A stretch of DNA of 64,000 bases from Bacteroidota bacterium (lineage in GTDB: Bacteria; Bacteroidota; Bacteroidia; Chitinophagales; LD1), in the NCBI GenBank assembly GCA_947475165.1, contig CANJLD010000003.1, positions 124,001-188,000 of the forward strand, given 5' to 3'. Each line of letters starts with the position of its first letter. The stretch's first letter is position 1. Below are positions 1 through 7,763 of the stretch, one piece after another. A model generated the notes under the pieces. It saw only the letters and a program-made list of their open reading frames with translations. It was not told the origin of the DNA and did no database searches. Made by a program: the position numbers and the translations under genes.

Positions 1-1
1 C

Positions 2-352
2 ACATCGGAATACGAAATGTATAAAGATGAAAAAGATGGAAAGGAAATTATTGTATGTACCGTTGGCAAAACGGTCTTGCATTATGATGCACGCTGCTTA
101 AACGATTTACAGGCTATGCTCAAAAAGCATGGCGACTGGATGGAACTGGGTAGTGCCGATGAACAAAAGCCGGCTAAGGAAGGAACAGTAGAAGCATGGG
201 GTCGCTCACCAAAAAATCCGGTGGGCGGATGGTATGGATTAAAGAAAGGCTTGCGAGGACGTTTTGGTATGTATATTCCTCCGCTGATGGAAGTTTTGGG
301 TTTAGCAGAAATAGAACACAACCCGAAGAACAATCGGATGCGAGCGAAATAA
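2..352 (+). CDS. Uncharacterised protein, C-terminal part (open to the left edge)
   Basis: I do not recognise the family. The frame is open from base 2, so the ATG at 17 may be internal and the true start may lie outside the window. The visible part is about 111-116 residues, soluble, with no membrane segment. The N-terminal half is charged (KDEKDGKE). The C-terminal half is basic and glycine-rich (VGGWYGLKKGLRGRFG), followed by PPLMEVLGL and a basic asparagine-rich end, EHNPKNNRMRAK. The tail looks like a conserved domain end rather than a chance frame. The stop lies 10 bp before the convergent Cys-rich gene. Real coding is likely; the function is unknown. Confidence 0.6.
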   Translation, partial: TSEYEMYKDEKDGKEIIVCTVGKTVLHYDARCLNDLQAMLKKHGDWMELGSADEQKPAKEGTVEAWGRSPKNPVGGWYGLKKGLRGRFGMYIPPLMEVLGLAEIEHNPKNNRMRAK

Positions 353-362
353 AGAGCATGGG

Positions 363-545
363 TTATTCAGAATTAGGAGGAGCTGCTTGCAGCTCCTTTA
401 TTTTTTGTGCCAGGCAAACCGGGCAAAGACAATCGCTATTATCGGTCGGGGTAATTTTAGGCAACTCGTTACACCAGCAATTTAACTCCGGTGAGTTGGC
501 ACCACAATCAAAAGCGACATTGCATTTAGTGCAGAATTTTTGCAT
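363..545 (-). CDS. Cysteine-rich CWC family protein
   Basis: This 60-residue soluble protein contains CTKC near the N terminus, a central CWC tripeptide, and CLCPVC near the end. The pattern matches the small cysteine-rich CWC family, which is named for that tripeptide; metal binding (probably zinc) is inferred from paired cysteines. The biochemical role is not known. Its start codon overlaps the stop of the upstream secreted-protein gene by one base (TGATG), so the two are probably co-transcribed and translationally coupled. Confidence 0.75.
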   Translation of the reverse strand: MQKFCTKCNVAFDCGANSPELNCWCNELPKITPTDNSDCLCPVCLAQKIKELQAAPPNSE

Positions 546-997
546 CAGTTAAACAAATACAAAGTTCTAACCTGCGCATCGGGGCGGCCTATGATGTTAT
601 TGATATAACCTTGCTGACTTACAAGTGCGCCCTTTTTAATATAACCTTCGCCATACGGCATACAGGCACCCCACGAACCCGAGGCATTGCATTTCCCGAA
701 ATCAGAAATTTTTACAAAAGTGTGTTCGCCTACTACAATAATTCCGAATTTGAATTGTTTGGCTTCGGCTAATGCATACGCAATATTTTCTTTGGTAAGG
801 CTGATGGTTTTTGCTGCTGTCTTTTTTGCAATGGCATCTACCGTTGCCACCAGTGCGTTGGCACTTATTTTTTCGGCAGCAGCAGCGGGAATGCTTTTTA
901 AAAATTCTTTTACAACAACGGCATTGTCGTTCTGTGCTTTTACGGCAGTAAAACTAAACAGCAATAAAGCGACAAGAGAAAAAATTGTTGATTTCAT
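545..997 (-). CDS. Small secreted protein of unknown function
   Basis: I chose the ATG at 997 because it begins a clear signal peptide (MKSTIFSLVALLLFSFTAVKAQ); the longer frame upstream lacks one. That gives about 150 residues. The mature part starts with an alanine-rich helical stretch and ends in a more compact region with two cysteines (GKCNASGSWGACMPYGEG), which could form a disulfide in the periplasm. I recognise no family. It overlaps the CWC gene by one base. About 160 bp separate it from the divergent protease gene, leaving room for two promoters, though none matches the phylum consensus well. Confidence 0.65.
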   Translation of the reverse strand: MKSTIFSLVALLLFSFTAVKAQNDNAVVVKEFLKSIPAAAAEKISANALVATVDAIAKKTAAKTISLTKENIAYALAEAKQFKFGIIVVGEHTFVKISDFGKCNASGSWGACMPYGEGYIKKGALVSQQGYINNIIGRPDAQVRTLYLFN

Positions 998-1160
998 AAT
1001 GGGTTGGTTTTGTATTTTAAACGGAAAGTAAAAAAAACTGCTTTCCTGCCATGAAACAATAAACATTCTGCCTTTTCGTCTTAAACTTTGACAAAACAGA
1101 TTTGCAAAGCACAATAGCACGTAAATTGTTATTAGCATTGCGTAACAAAACAAAAGTAAA

Positions 1161-1838
1161 ATGATAGGAATCTATGTAATCGTTGGTGTGTTTATGCTCC
1201 TTAGCTGGTTGGTAAGCATGCGTTTAAAAAGCAAATTCAAACAATATTCCGAAGTTGCCTTTCGCGGTAATATGACGGGCGCAGAGATAGCGGCAAAAAT
1301 GCTGCGCGATAACAATATTGATGATGTGAAAGTCATTTCCATAGAAGGTCAGCTTACCGACCACTACAATCCGCTCGAAAAAACCGTGAACCTTTCGCCC
1401 GAAGTTTACAGCGGAAGAAGCGTTGCAGCTGCGGCAGTTGCCGCGCACGAGTGCGGACACGCAGTGCAACATGCACATGCGTATGCCTGGCTTGGCTTGC
1501 GCAGCAACTTAACCCCGGTGGTAAGTTTTGCTTCGCAATGGATGCAATGGATATTGCTGGCAGGTGTATTAACCATCAATATATTCCCTTACCTGCTCAT
1601 CTTCGGTATTATCCTTTTTGCGGCAACTACTTTCTTCTCGTTTGTAACCCTGCCCGTTGAGTTCGATGCTTCGAACCGTGCATTGGTTTGGTTAGAAAGT
1701 TCTGGAGTAACTTCTTCGCAAGAACACGAAATGGCAAAAGACGCTTTAAAATGGGCAGCTATGACTTATGTGGTAGCGGCTCTGGCTTCATTGGCAACTT
1801 TGCTTTATTATGTTTCGATATTTTTGAGAAGAAGATAA
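1161..1838 (+). CDS. Neutral zinc metallopeptidase, YugP family
   Basis: This 225-residue membrane protease has the zinc-binding HEXXH signature, HECGH at residues 96-100, followed by AVQHAHAYAW. An N-terminal membrane segment (about residues 3-20) and two or three C-terminal hydrophobic segments (about 128-165 and 200-220) fit the YugP-like Zn_peptidase_2 family, whose length is similar. The middle region VNLSPEVYSGRSVAAAAVAAHECGH is typical of that family (described here by parts: VNLSPEVY then SVAAAAVAAHE). The substrate is unknown; a role in membrane protein quality control is plausible. It stands alone, with the ribosomal-block promoter beginning about 70 bp after its stop. Confidence 0.85.
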   Translation: MIGIYVIVGVFMLLSWLVSMRLKSKFKQYSEVAFRGNMTGAEIAAKMLRDNNIDDVKVISIEGQLTDHYNPLEKTVNLSPEVYSGRSVAAAAVAAHECGHAVQHAHAYAWLGLRSNLTPVVSFASQWMQWILLAGVLTINIFPYLLIFGIILFAATTFFSFVTLPVEFDASNRALVWLESSGVTSSQEHEMAKDALKWAAMTYVVAALASLATLLYYVSIFLRRR

Positions 1839-1908
1839 ATGCAACTACTAAATATGGATTAAGTCCGTTTCTTTGAGCAGGAATCCGCGCATCTTTATTT
1901 TCCGTTTG

Positions 1909-1939
1909 TTTTGAAAATTGGTCTATGTGTATATATTTG
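1909..1939 (+). promoter_or_regulatory. Bacteroidota-type promoter for tRNA-Trp-secE-nusG-rpl block
   Basis: TTG at 1911-1913 (within TTTTGAAAATTG), an 18-bp spacer, then TATATTTG at 1932-1939, an exact match to the TAnnTTTG -7 element. Transcription would begin near 1946, about 70 bp before the tRNA-Trp gene. Confidence 0.7.
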
Positions 1940-2014
1940 CGTCCCTTTTGAGAAAAGGGGGTGAGGGGCTATTGCCGTAAGTGTTATGCAAAAACCCTTT
2001 TTGAAGAGGATAAT

Positions 2015-2085
2015 AGGGGCATAGTGCAATGGTAGCATACGGGTCTCCAAAACCCTTGATGTCAGTTCGAATCTGGCTGCCCCTG
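2015..2085 (+). tRNA. tRNA-Trp (CCA anticodon)
   Basis: A seven-pair acceptor stem (AGGGGCA at 2015-2021 with TGCCCCT at 2078-2084), a D-arm region, the anticodon loop CTCCAAA (2045-2051) with CCA at 2047-2049, and a T-arm with GTTCGAAT. The 3' CCA is not encoded; discriminator base G2085. tRNA-Trp directly before secE is a common arrangement in this phylum and suggests co-transcription. Confidence 0.93.
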
Positions 2086-2093
2086 CAAAGAAA

Positions 2094-2120
2094 GTGAGTG
2101 GTAAATGGCGAGTAGTTAGG
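2094..2120 (+). repeat. Short repeat copy 1 (shared with 3354-3380)
   Basis: The segment GTGAGTGGTAAATGGCGAGT continuing through AGTTAGG is about 80% identical over 27 bp to 3354-3380. Both copies sit in untranslated gaps of the same ribosomal block. Confidence 0.5.
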
Positions 2121-2145
2121 AGTAAAACAGAGAAAGAAAACGACA

Positions 2146-2343
2146 ATGGAAAAAATTACAACATACTTTCAGGAAGCTTACGATGAGTTAATGCACAAAG
2201 TAACCTGGCCAACTTGGAGCGAGTTACAAGATAGTGCAGTGGTTGTTTTAATCACAGCTCTGATTATTTCGATTATTGTGTTGGGAATTGACCTTTCTTT
2301 TAAAGAAGGAACTCAGTGGCTTTATAAATCTATTATAGGATAA
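2146..2343 (+). CDS. secE: Preprotein translocase subunit SecE
   Basis: A 65-residue protein with one C-terminal membrane segment (about residues 28-52, VVVLITALIISIIVLGIDL) preceded by the amphipathic SecE signature, EAYDELMHKVTWPTWSELQ, including the conserved K-V-T-W-P. This is the short single-span form of SecE, which clamps SecY in the Sec channel. It lies between tRNA-Trp and nusG, four bases before nusG, the classic bacterial secE-nusG pair. Confidence 0.95.
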   Translation: MEKITTYFQEAYDELMHKVTWPTWSELQDSAVVVLITALIISIIVLGIDLSFKEGTQWLYKSIIG

Positions 2344-2347
2344 TCTC

Positions 2348-2881
2348 ATGGCAGAAGGAAAAAAATGGTATGTGACGCGCGTTATCAGCGGGCAAGAGAA
2401 GAAGATTCGCGACCACGTTTTGATGGAAGTGAAGCGCGCCAAGTGGGAGCCTATTGTGACTAATATCTTAATTCCGACAGAGAAGATATATACTATTAAG
2501 GCGGGTAAGAAGACGATTAAGGATAAAACGCTTTACCCGGGTTATATCTACATTGAAGTGGAAGACAAGAAGATGACACAGGAAATGTGGTTGACTGTTC
2601 GCCATGTGCATGGAGTGCTTGGTTTTTTAGGAACGCTTTCGCGTGCTGAAGAAGTAAAGGTTCTTGGCAAGGCAGATGAAATGTTAGATGCCGGTGAAAC
2701 AATGGCTGAGCCGTTTATCATTAACGAAGAGGTGAAGATTGTAGATGGAGCTTTCAACGATTTCTTGGGAACTATCGAAGAGATAAACAACGAGAAGAAG
2801 AAACTGAAAGTAGTGGTGAAGATTTTCGGACGGAAGACACCGGTGGAAGTAAGTTTTATGCAGGTAGAAAAAATAGCTTAG
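2348..2881 (+). CDS. nusG: Transcription termination/antitermination factor NusG
   Basis: 177 residues, normal for the family. The NGN domain begins with KKWYVTRVISGQEKKIRD and runs to about residue 115; the KOW domain (EVKIVDGAFNDFLGTIEEI) occupies about 122-177. NusG binds the RNA polymerase clamp and links it to Rho and the ribosome. It is four bases after secE and 38 bp before rplK, so it is almost certainly in one transcription unit with them. Confidence 0.97.
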   Translation: MAEGKKWYVTRVISGQEKKIRDHVLMEVKRAKWEPIVTNILIPTEKIYTIKAGKKTIKDKTLYPGYIYIEVEDKKMTQEMWLTVRHVHGVLGFLGTLSRAEEVKVLGKADEMLDAGETMAEPFIINEEVKIVDGAFNDFLGTIEEINNEKKKLKVVVKIFGRKTPVEVSFMQVEKIA

Positions 2882-2919
2882 TAAAAACAAAATTCAAATA
2901 ATCAGTTAATAGAAATACA

Positions 2920-3348
2920 ATGGCAAAGGAAATTCAAACATTCATCAAGTTACAAGTTAAGGGCGGACAAGCAAACCCAGCACCTCCAATTGGACCGGCA
3001 TTAGGTTCTAAGGGTGTGAACATTATGGAATTTTGCAAACGTTTTAATGCGCAAACACAGGATAAGCAAGGAAAAATTCTTCCATGCGTAATTACTGTTT
3101 ATACCGATAAGAGTTTCGACTTTATTATCAAAACTCCACCGGCTCACGCGTTGTTGATGGAATATACTAAGAAGCAAGCGGGCTCAGCTGAACCAAACCG
3201 TAAGAAGATTGGAACAGTTAGTCAGGATATTATCCGCAGAATTGCAGAAGAAAAAATGCCTGACTTAAACTGTTTCACTGTTGAAGCGGCTATGAGTTTA
3301 GTGGCAGGTTCTGCAAAGAGTGCAGGATTTAATGTAGAAGGATACTAA
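2920..3348 (+). CDS. rplK: 50S ribosomal protein L11
   Basis: 142 residues, standard length. The N-terminal domain has the conserved [20 protein letters not shown] segment, and the C-terminal rRNA-binding domain ends with [14 protein letters not shown], close to the universal SARSMG tail. L11 binds the GTPase-associated region of 23S rRNA together with L10. It is followed by a 137-bp gap before rplA, longer than usual, which carries a repeat and a candidate regulatory hairpin. Confidence 0.97.
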   Translation: MAKEIQTFIKLQVKGGQANPAPPIGPALGSKGVNIMEFCKRFNAQTQDKQGKILPCVITVYTDKSFDFIIKTPPAHALLMEYTKKQAGSAEPNRKKIGTVSQDIIRRIAEEKMPDLNCFTVEAAMSLVAGSAKSAGFNVEGY

Positions 3349-3353
3349 TACGG

Positions 3354-3380
3354 GTGAATGGTAAATAGCAAGTAGTAAGT
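3354..3380 (+). repeat. Short repeat copy 2 (shared with 2094-2120)
   Basis: GTGAATGGTAAATAGCAAGT and the following seven bases repeat the sequence seen before secE. It is followed by a related low-complexity stretch (CCATTAACCACTAACCATTA, about 3408-3427) that is partly its reverse complement. Confidence 0.5.
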
Positions 3381-3440
3381 GGTAATACAAAGCCTTTCAC
3401 TACTAGCCATTAACCACTAACCATTAACTATTTTTATAAC

Positions 3441-3471
3441 GAGGGAGGAGTTCATTGCTCCGGTTGACCTC
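3441..3471 (+). promoter_or_regulatory. Candidate leader hairpin upstream of rplA
   Basis: A two-part stem ends 15 bases before the rplA start: outer GAGG (3441-3444) with CCTC (3468-3471), inner GGAG (3447-3450) with CTCC (3458-3461), separated by an asymmetric internal loop. Two short G/C stems joined by an asymmetric loop resemble the autogenous L1-binding sites known in other bacteria, but the assignment is an inference from shape and position only. Confidence 0.35.
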
Positions 3472-3485
3472 AAAAAACTAAAACA

Positions 3486-4184
3486 ATGAAATTAACTAAG
3501 AAAAGAAAAGCCCTTGCGGGCAAAGTAGACGTTAACAAACTCTACACCCTCACCGATGCTTCTAAGCTGGTGAAAGAAACAACAACCTGCAAATTTGATG
3601 CATCGGTTGATTTACACATTCAATTAGGTATTGACCCTAAGAAAGCTGACCAGGCTATTCGCGGAACTACTGCACTTCCTCACGGAACCGGTAAGACCAA
3701 AAGAGTTTTGGTGCTTACTACTCCTGACAAAGAAGAAGAAGCAAAAGCGGCAGGTGCTGACTTTGTAGGTTTGGAAGAGTTTGTTACTAAAATTGAAGGT
3801 GGCTGGATGGAGTTTGATGTGGTTATTGCTTCACCAAACGTAATGGCTAAGATTGCGAAAATTGGTAAAGTGTTAGGACCACGTAACTTAATGCCGAACC
3901 CTAAATCGGGAACTGTAACACCGGAAGTTGGTAAAGCAGTAGGCGAAGTGAAGAAAGGTAAAATTGCATTCAAGGTAGATAAGTTCGGAATCGTTCACAC
4001 TTCAGTTGGTCGAGTGTCGTTTAGTGCTGCACAAATCAACGAGAATGCTTCGACACTTTTGCAAACACTTGCGAAACTGAAACCGGCTACTGCCAAAGGA
4101 ATTTATTTTAAAGGAATCAGCATGGCTTCTACAATGAGCCCGGGAATTAATGTTGATTCTAAATCAGTAGAAGGATTAAACTAA
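3486..4184 (+). CDS. rplA: 50S ribosomal protein L1
   Basis: 232 residues, the usual bacterial length. The family core is clear: [20 protein letters not shown] near residue 45 and [19 protein letters not shown] near residue 130, the L1 signature. L1 forms the mobile stalk at the E site and represses its own operon in many bacteria. It lies in the order rplK-rplA-rplJ, 28 bp before rplJ. Confidence 0.97.
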   Translation: MKLTKKRKALAGKVDVNKLYTLTDASKLVKETTTCKFDASVDLHIQLGIDPKKADQAIRGTTALPHGTGKTKRVLVLTTPDKEEEAKAAGADFVGLEEFVTKIEGGWMEFDVVIASPNVMAKIAKIGKVLGPRNLMPNPKSGTVTPEVGKAVGEVKKGKIAFKVDKFGIVHTSVGRVSFSAAQINENASTLLQTLAKLKPATAKGIYFKGISMASTMSPGINVDSKSVEGLN

Positions 4185-4212
4185 TTGACTCACTTTATAA
4201 CTATTATATAAA

Positions 4213-4737
4213 ATGGAAAAGAATAAAAAAAACCAGGAAATTGCTGACTTAAAAGAAAAGTTCGGCAACTCACAATACTTCTATATCACCGATTCATCTA
4301 CACTTACTGTTGAGAAAATAAACAAGTTCCGCAGATTGTGTTTTAACTCGGGTATCGAATACCGTGTTTCTAAGAACACATTAATACGCAAGGCTCTTGA
4401 GCAAGTGGAAGGAAACTACGAAGCACTTTATCCGTTGCTTAACGGACCAACCGGTGTGATGTTTTCAACTGATGGTGCATCGGCTGCGAAGGTTTTGAAA
4501 GAATTCAGAAAGAGCAACGATAAGCCTGTATTGAAAGGTGCTTACATTGACAGCGATGTATTTATTGGCGATAATCAAATTGCGGTGCTTGCTGCATTGA
4601 AGAGCAAGTCGGAATTGATTGGCGATATTATCGGATTGTTACAGTCTCCTGCTAAGAACGTTATCAGCGCGCTTCAAGGTTCATCGGCTCAAAAAATTGC
4701 CGGTTTGTTGAAGACTTTGGAAGAGAGAGCAAACTAA
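4213..4737 (+). CDS. rplJ: 50S ribosomal protein L10
   Basis: 174 residues. The RNA-binding N-terminal domain includes YRVSKNTLIRKAL and NGPTGVMFS, typical of L10; the C-terminal helix (QKIAGLLKTLEERAN) is where L7/L12 dimers bind. It anchors the L7/L12 stalk. Unusually, rplL does not follow: the gene is followed by a palindromic repeat, a strong terminator and a convergent gene. Confidence 0.96.
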   Translation: MEKNKKNQEIADLKEKFGNSQYFYITDSSTLTVEKINKFRRLCFNSGIEYRVSKNTLIRKALEQVEGNYEALYPLLNGPTGVMFSTDGASAAKVLKEFRKSNDKPVLKGAYIDSDVFIGDNQIAVLAALKSKSELIGDIIGLLQSPAKNVISALQGSSAQKIAGLLKTLEERAN

Positions 4738-4740
4738 ACA

Positions 4741-4789
4741 CCCCTAAATCCCCTTCCCGCTTAAGGCGGGATGAAACAAAAGGGGACTT
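4741..4789. repeat. Dispersed palindromic repeat CCCCTAAATCCCC...AGGGGACTT
   Basis: CCCCTAAATCCCC at the left and AGGGGACTT at the right enclose a smaller stem CCCGCTTAAGGCGGG. Other copies lie at 7659, 7738 (inverted), 10349, 46704 (diverged) and 59476. Confidence 0.65.
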
Positions 4790-4795
4790 AATACA

Positions 4796-4836
4796 AAACA
4801 AAAAGCCCGTTCATTATTTGAACGGGCTTTTTGTTT
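4796..4836. terminator. Bidirectional terminator between rplJ and a T9SS gene
   Basis: A perfect 18-bp inverted repeat (4796-4813 with 4819-4836) has a GCCCGTTCA core, a five-base loop and A/T tracts on both sides. It suits termination of rplJ on the plus strand and of the convergent gene on the minus strand. Confidence 0.85.
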
Positions 4837-4857
4837 GCAGAATTTCTATGTGTTGTT

Positions 4858-5562
4858 TTATTCAACTTTACTCAGTTGGGCTGTTCCGGTAACTTTATTG
4901 TTTTCATCAAAGGCTTTGAGAAGATAAGTTCCTACAGGAAGATTTTCGATAGAGATTTCTATAGTAGAATTAGTGGCGTTTTTAATTTCGCTTTTTGCAG
5001 CAGCACCTTTCATGTCGTAAACTTCGAATGAAAGATTACCTGCATTTTCTAAGCCCGAAACAATAAACGACTGCTTAACCGGATTAGGGAAAACTTTTAA
5101 TGTGTTGGCAGTTACATTGCCAATGCCGCTTATTACAGTAATATCTACATTCCATGAGGGGTATTTGACTTTGCCTGTGCTATCTCCATCTACCCACATC
5201 ATTAAACTAAGCGTACCGGTTCCTGAAACGCCATAAGGGTCAACATCTAATCGCATGGTGCCGGTGTCGCCAGCATTGAGTGTAAACGTGCGGATTACAT
5301 AACCAAAAGTGTAGCAGTTTACAATGTCGCAAATGTTAGCCTCCCAGTCGTGCGGGCCTGTTTTATCGGTACAAATCCATTTAATGGTTTTAGTGCTGTT
5401 AGATATATTTTTTACTTTAATAAAACCTTCAGCTAAATCGCCTGAGTTAAGTGTCTGTGAAAACGATACAGTATCAGAAGGCAATAAAGTAAAATCGGCT
5501 TGCGAAAAAACAGAGGCGATGGAGAATAAAAGACAAGAGATAGAAAGTAAGGTTTTCTTCAT
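4858..5562 (-). CDS. T9SS type A sorting domain-containing secreted protein
   Basis: The start at 5562 gives a good signal peptide (MKKTLLSISCLLFSIASVFSQ); seven extra residues upstream are not needed. About 234 residues. The middle part (to about residue 155) is a beta-rich domain with Cys pairs (DWEANICDIVNCYTFG) and a stretch on bending forces of unknown family. The last 75 residues form a type A T9SS sorting domain: VFPNPVKQSFIV, then FEVYDMKG, then LPVGTYLLKAF. It should be exported across the outer membrane by T9SS and either released or anchored. The role is unknown. It is convergent with rplJ. Confidence 0.8.
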   Translation of the reverse strand: MKKTLLSISCLLFSIASVFSQADFTLLPSDTVSFSQTLNSGDLAEGFIKVKNISNSTKTIKWICTDKTGPHDWEANICDIVNCYTFGYVIRTFTLNAGDTGTMRLDVDPYGVSGTGTLSLMMWVDGDSTGKVKYPSWNVDITVISGIGNVTANTLKVFPNPVKQSFIVSGLENAGNLSFEVYDMKGAAAKSEIKNATNSTIEISIENLPVGTYLLKAFDENNKVTGTAQLSKVE

Positions 5563-5659
5563 GTTTAGAGATTTACAGTGCAAGATAAAATATAATTTAC
5601 GATGAAAAGAAATCTTTTACATTCGTGAGCTAAATTTTTTTAAAACACAATTATATACA

Positions 5660-7657
5660 ATGAAAAAGTCTTTACTCATGGTTTTTGCGGTGGTGTCGTT
5701 GCTTACTGCAAATTCGCAAACCACTATTTTCAACGAAAATTTCAGCACCGGTATACCGAATACCTGGACGTTGATAAATAACGATAATAAAACACCGGAA
5801 GCAAACGTGAGTTTTGTAAACGCTGCATGGGTTTGGGATAACGACCAGCAACTTGGAGCCGGTCAAATTGCAGTAAGTACTTCATGGTATAATCCGGTGG
5901 GCGCTGCTGACGATTGGTTGATTACTCCATCTATTACAATTCCATCAGGCAGCACAAACGTGCTTTTGTTCTGGAAAGCCACTGCTACATCAAGCCAATA
6001 TGCTGATGGCTATGAAGTAAAGTTAGCTACCAATGCTGGCGTTACTATTCCTGATTTTACTGTAACGCTTTTCAGCGATTTGCACGAGAATGCTTACTGG
6101 ACTCAACACGCTGTTGACCTTACTGCTTATGCCGGACAGACGATTACATTGGCTTGGAGAAATAACTCAAACGATCAATTGATGTTGGCTGTTGATGACA
6201 TCAACATCAAAACAAATATCCCTAATTACAATTTGCAGCACACTGCGTTTGATTCGTATCTGTATATGCGTCCGAATGAGCAAACACAGTTTACAGGAGA
6301 TATTTTCAATTTAGGTTTTCAGGCAGTAAACAGTTTTAAACTGAACTACAGTGTAAATGGCGGACCGGTGGTTTCTTCTACCATTACTGGTGTAAACATT
6401 GCTCCTTACTCTTCTTATCACTATGAGTATCCAAACAACTATTCTCCAACTGCTAACGGTGGTTACAATATTAAAATGTGGACATCGGATATCAACGGTG
6501 CAAATGTAGATTCTGACCACAGCAACGATAGCTTGCCAAGATTTATTCAGGCTATCAGCAACAACGTAACTAAACGCCCTGTGTTTGAAGAGTTCACCGG
6601 TGCATGGTGCGGTTACTGCCCGGATGGAAACTTGAAATTAGAATTAGCTAAAGCAGCTACTCCTTCACTTATTCCGGTTTCTATTCACCGTGGTTCTACT
6701 ACCAGCGATAAAATGCAAAGCACCGAAGGTTCTGTACGGGCAGACCTTTATGCAATAGGTTACCCATCGGGTATTTTAGATGCTGTTTATTTCCTTGATG
6801 AATCGGATGTAGCCTTTGACCGTGTAGTATCTTCAAATACAGATAACGCTTGGTTAGATAAAATTAATGTGCGCATTCCAATGGCTTCACCGGCTAATGT
6901 AAGTTTGGTAAACAAAACTTATGATGCAGGAACTCGCCAATTGACCGTTACTGTTCGTGCTGATTTTGGTGCGGCTGTTACAGGCGATTACCGATTGAAC
7001 CTTTATATTCTTGAAGATTCAATTGTTGGAAGCGGAACCGGTTACAACCAAGTGAACTATTATTCCAACGCAAGTTCAGGCGGTAGCGCATGGTCAGGAA
7101 GTCCGTATGCGTCTTTAGCCGATCCTATTGTTGGCTGGGCACATAACCATGTTTTAAGAAAAGCATTGGGTGGTGCATGGGGCGATGCAAGTATTATTCC
7201 TTCAACTGTTACTGCAGGCTCTAACTACACCAAAACTTATACTTATACCTTGCCCGGAACATGGAGGGAAAATTATGTAAGTATTGTTGGACTTGTAGAG
7301 GAATACAACAGCGACTACAAATACAGAAACATTTTGAATGGCGAAGAAGCCAAGTTAATTGGAAGCTGGGCAGGTGTTGAGCAGATTAACAACGATAATT
7401 TTGCAAGCATTTCTGTTTATCCTAACCCTGCAAGTAATATGTTGAAAGTAGGATTTGAATTGAAAGAAAATTCAACGCTTCTGGCTTATGTAACCAATGC
7501 TTTAGGACAGAAAATTGCTGACCTTTACAATGGTGATGTAAACACAGGTGAGCATACACTTTCATGGTATACTCAAGATGTTGCTAACGGAATTTATTTC
7601 GTTACACTTAAAACAGAGAACTCCGAAATTACCCGTAGATTTGTGGTGAATAAATAA
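5660..7657 (+). CDS. T9SS cargo with choice-of-anchor-J and Omp28-like (CxxC) domains
   Basis: A 665-residue secreted protein. Signal peptide MKKSLLMVFAVVSLLTANSQ; a cleaved-adhesin/choice-of-anchor J domain (about residues 22-185, FNENFSTGIPNTWTLIN to LAVDDINI); a linker; then an Omp28-related region with a thioredoxin-like motif WCGYC (Cys317 and Cys320) in EEFTGAWCGYCPDG; and a type A T9SS sorting domain from about residue 585 (VYPNPASNMLKVGF to NGIYFVTLKT). The domain set is common among Bacteroidota surface proteins. The CxxC pair may have redox activity, which is inferred. It is transcribed away from the preceding T9SS gene, with about 97 bp between starts. Confidence 0.85.
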   Translation: MKKSLLMVFAVVSLLTANSQTTIFNENFSTGIPNTWTLINNDNKTPEANVSFVNAAWVWDNDQQLGAGQIAVSTSWYNPVGAADDWLITPSITIPSGSTNVLLFWKATATSSQYADGYEVKLATNAGVTIPDFTVTLFSDLHENAYWTQHAVDLTAYAGQTITLAWRNNSNDQLMLAVDDINIKTNIPNYNLQHTAFDSYLYMRPNEQTQFTGDIFNLGFQAVNSFKLNYSVNGGPVVSSTITGVNIAPYSSYHYEYPNNYSPTANGGYNIKMWTSDINGANVDSDHSNDSLPRFIQAISNNVTKRPVFEEFTGAWCGYCPDGNLKLELAKAATPSLIPVSIHRGSTTSDKMQSTEGSVRADLYAIGYPSGILDAVYFLDESDVAFDRVVSSNTDNAWLDKINVRIPMASPANVSLVNKTYDAGTRQLTVTVRADFGAAVTGDYRLNLYILEDSIVGSGTGYNQVNYYSNASSGGSAWSGSPYASLADPIVGWAHNHVLRKALGGAWGDASIIPSTVTAGSNYTKTYTYTLPGTWRENYVSIVGLVEEYNSDYKYRNILNGEEAKLIGSWAGVEQINNDNFASISVYPNPASNMLKVGFELKENSTLLAYVTNALGQKIADLYNGDVNTGEHTLSWYTQDVANGIYFVTLKTENSEITRRFVVNK

Positions 7658-7658
7658 A

Positions 7659-7681
7659 CCCTAAATCCCCTGAGGGGACTT
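7659..7681 (+). repeat. Dispersed palindromic repeat (copy)
   Basis: CCCTAAATCCCCTGAGGGGACTT follows directly after the stop codon of the preceding gene. With the inverted copy at 7738-7762 it frames the terminator as a larger inverted repeat (described in two parts to keep it short). Confidence 0.6.
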
Positions 7682-7695
7682 TAGCAGCTAATACA

Positions 7696-7737
7696 AAATG
7701 CAAACAGCCGAAGATGATTCTTCGGCTGTTTGCATTT
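7696..7737. terminator. Bidirectional terminator between T9SS gene and radC
   Basis: A perfect 19-bp stem (7696-7714 with 7719-7737) has the core CAAACAGCCGAAGA, a four-base loop TGAT and A/T ends on both sides. It lies between convergent genes. Confidence 0.85.
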
Positions 7738-7762
7738 AAGTCCCCTTCAGGGGATTTAGGGG
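7738..7762 (-). repeat. Dispersed palindromic repeat (inverted copy)
   Basis: AAGTCCCC...GGGGATTTAGGGG is the reverse complement of the family consensus. It ends two bases before the radC stop codon. Confidence 0.6.
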
Positions 7763-7763
7763 T

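Noticed and set aside
1081-1160. Promoters in the gap between the secreted-protein gene and the YugP gene
   Set aside because: TTTG words are present but no TAnnTTTG partner occurs at 18-20 bp spacing on either strand.
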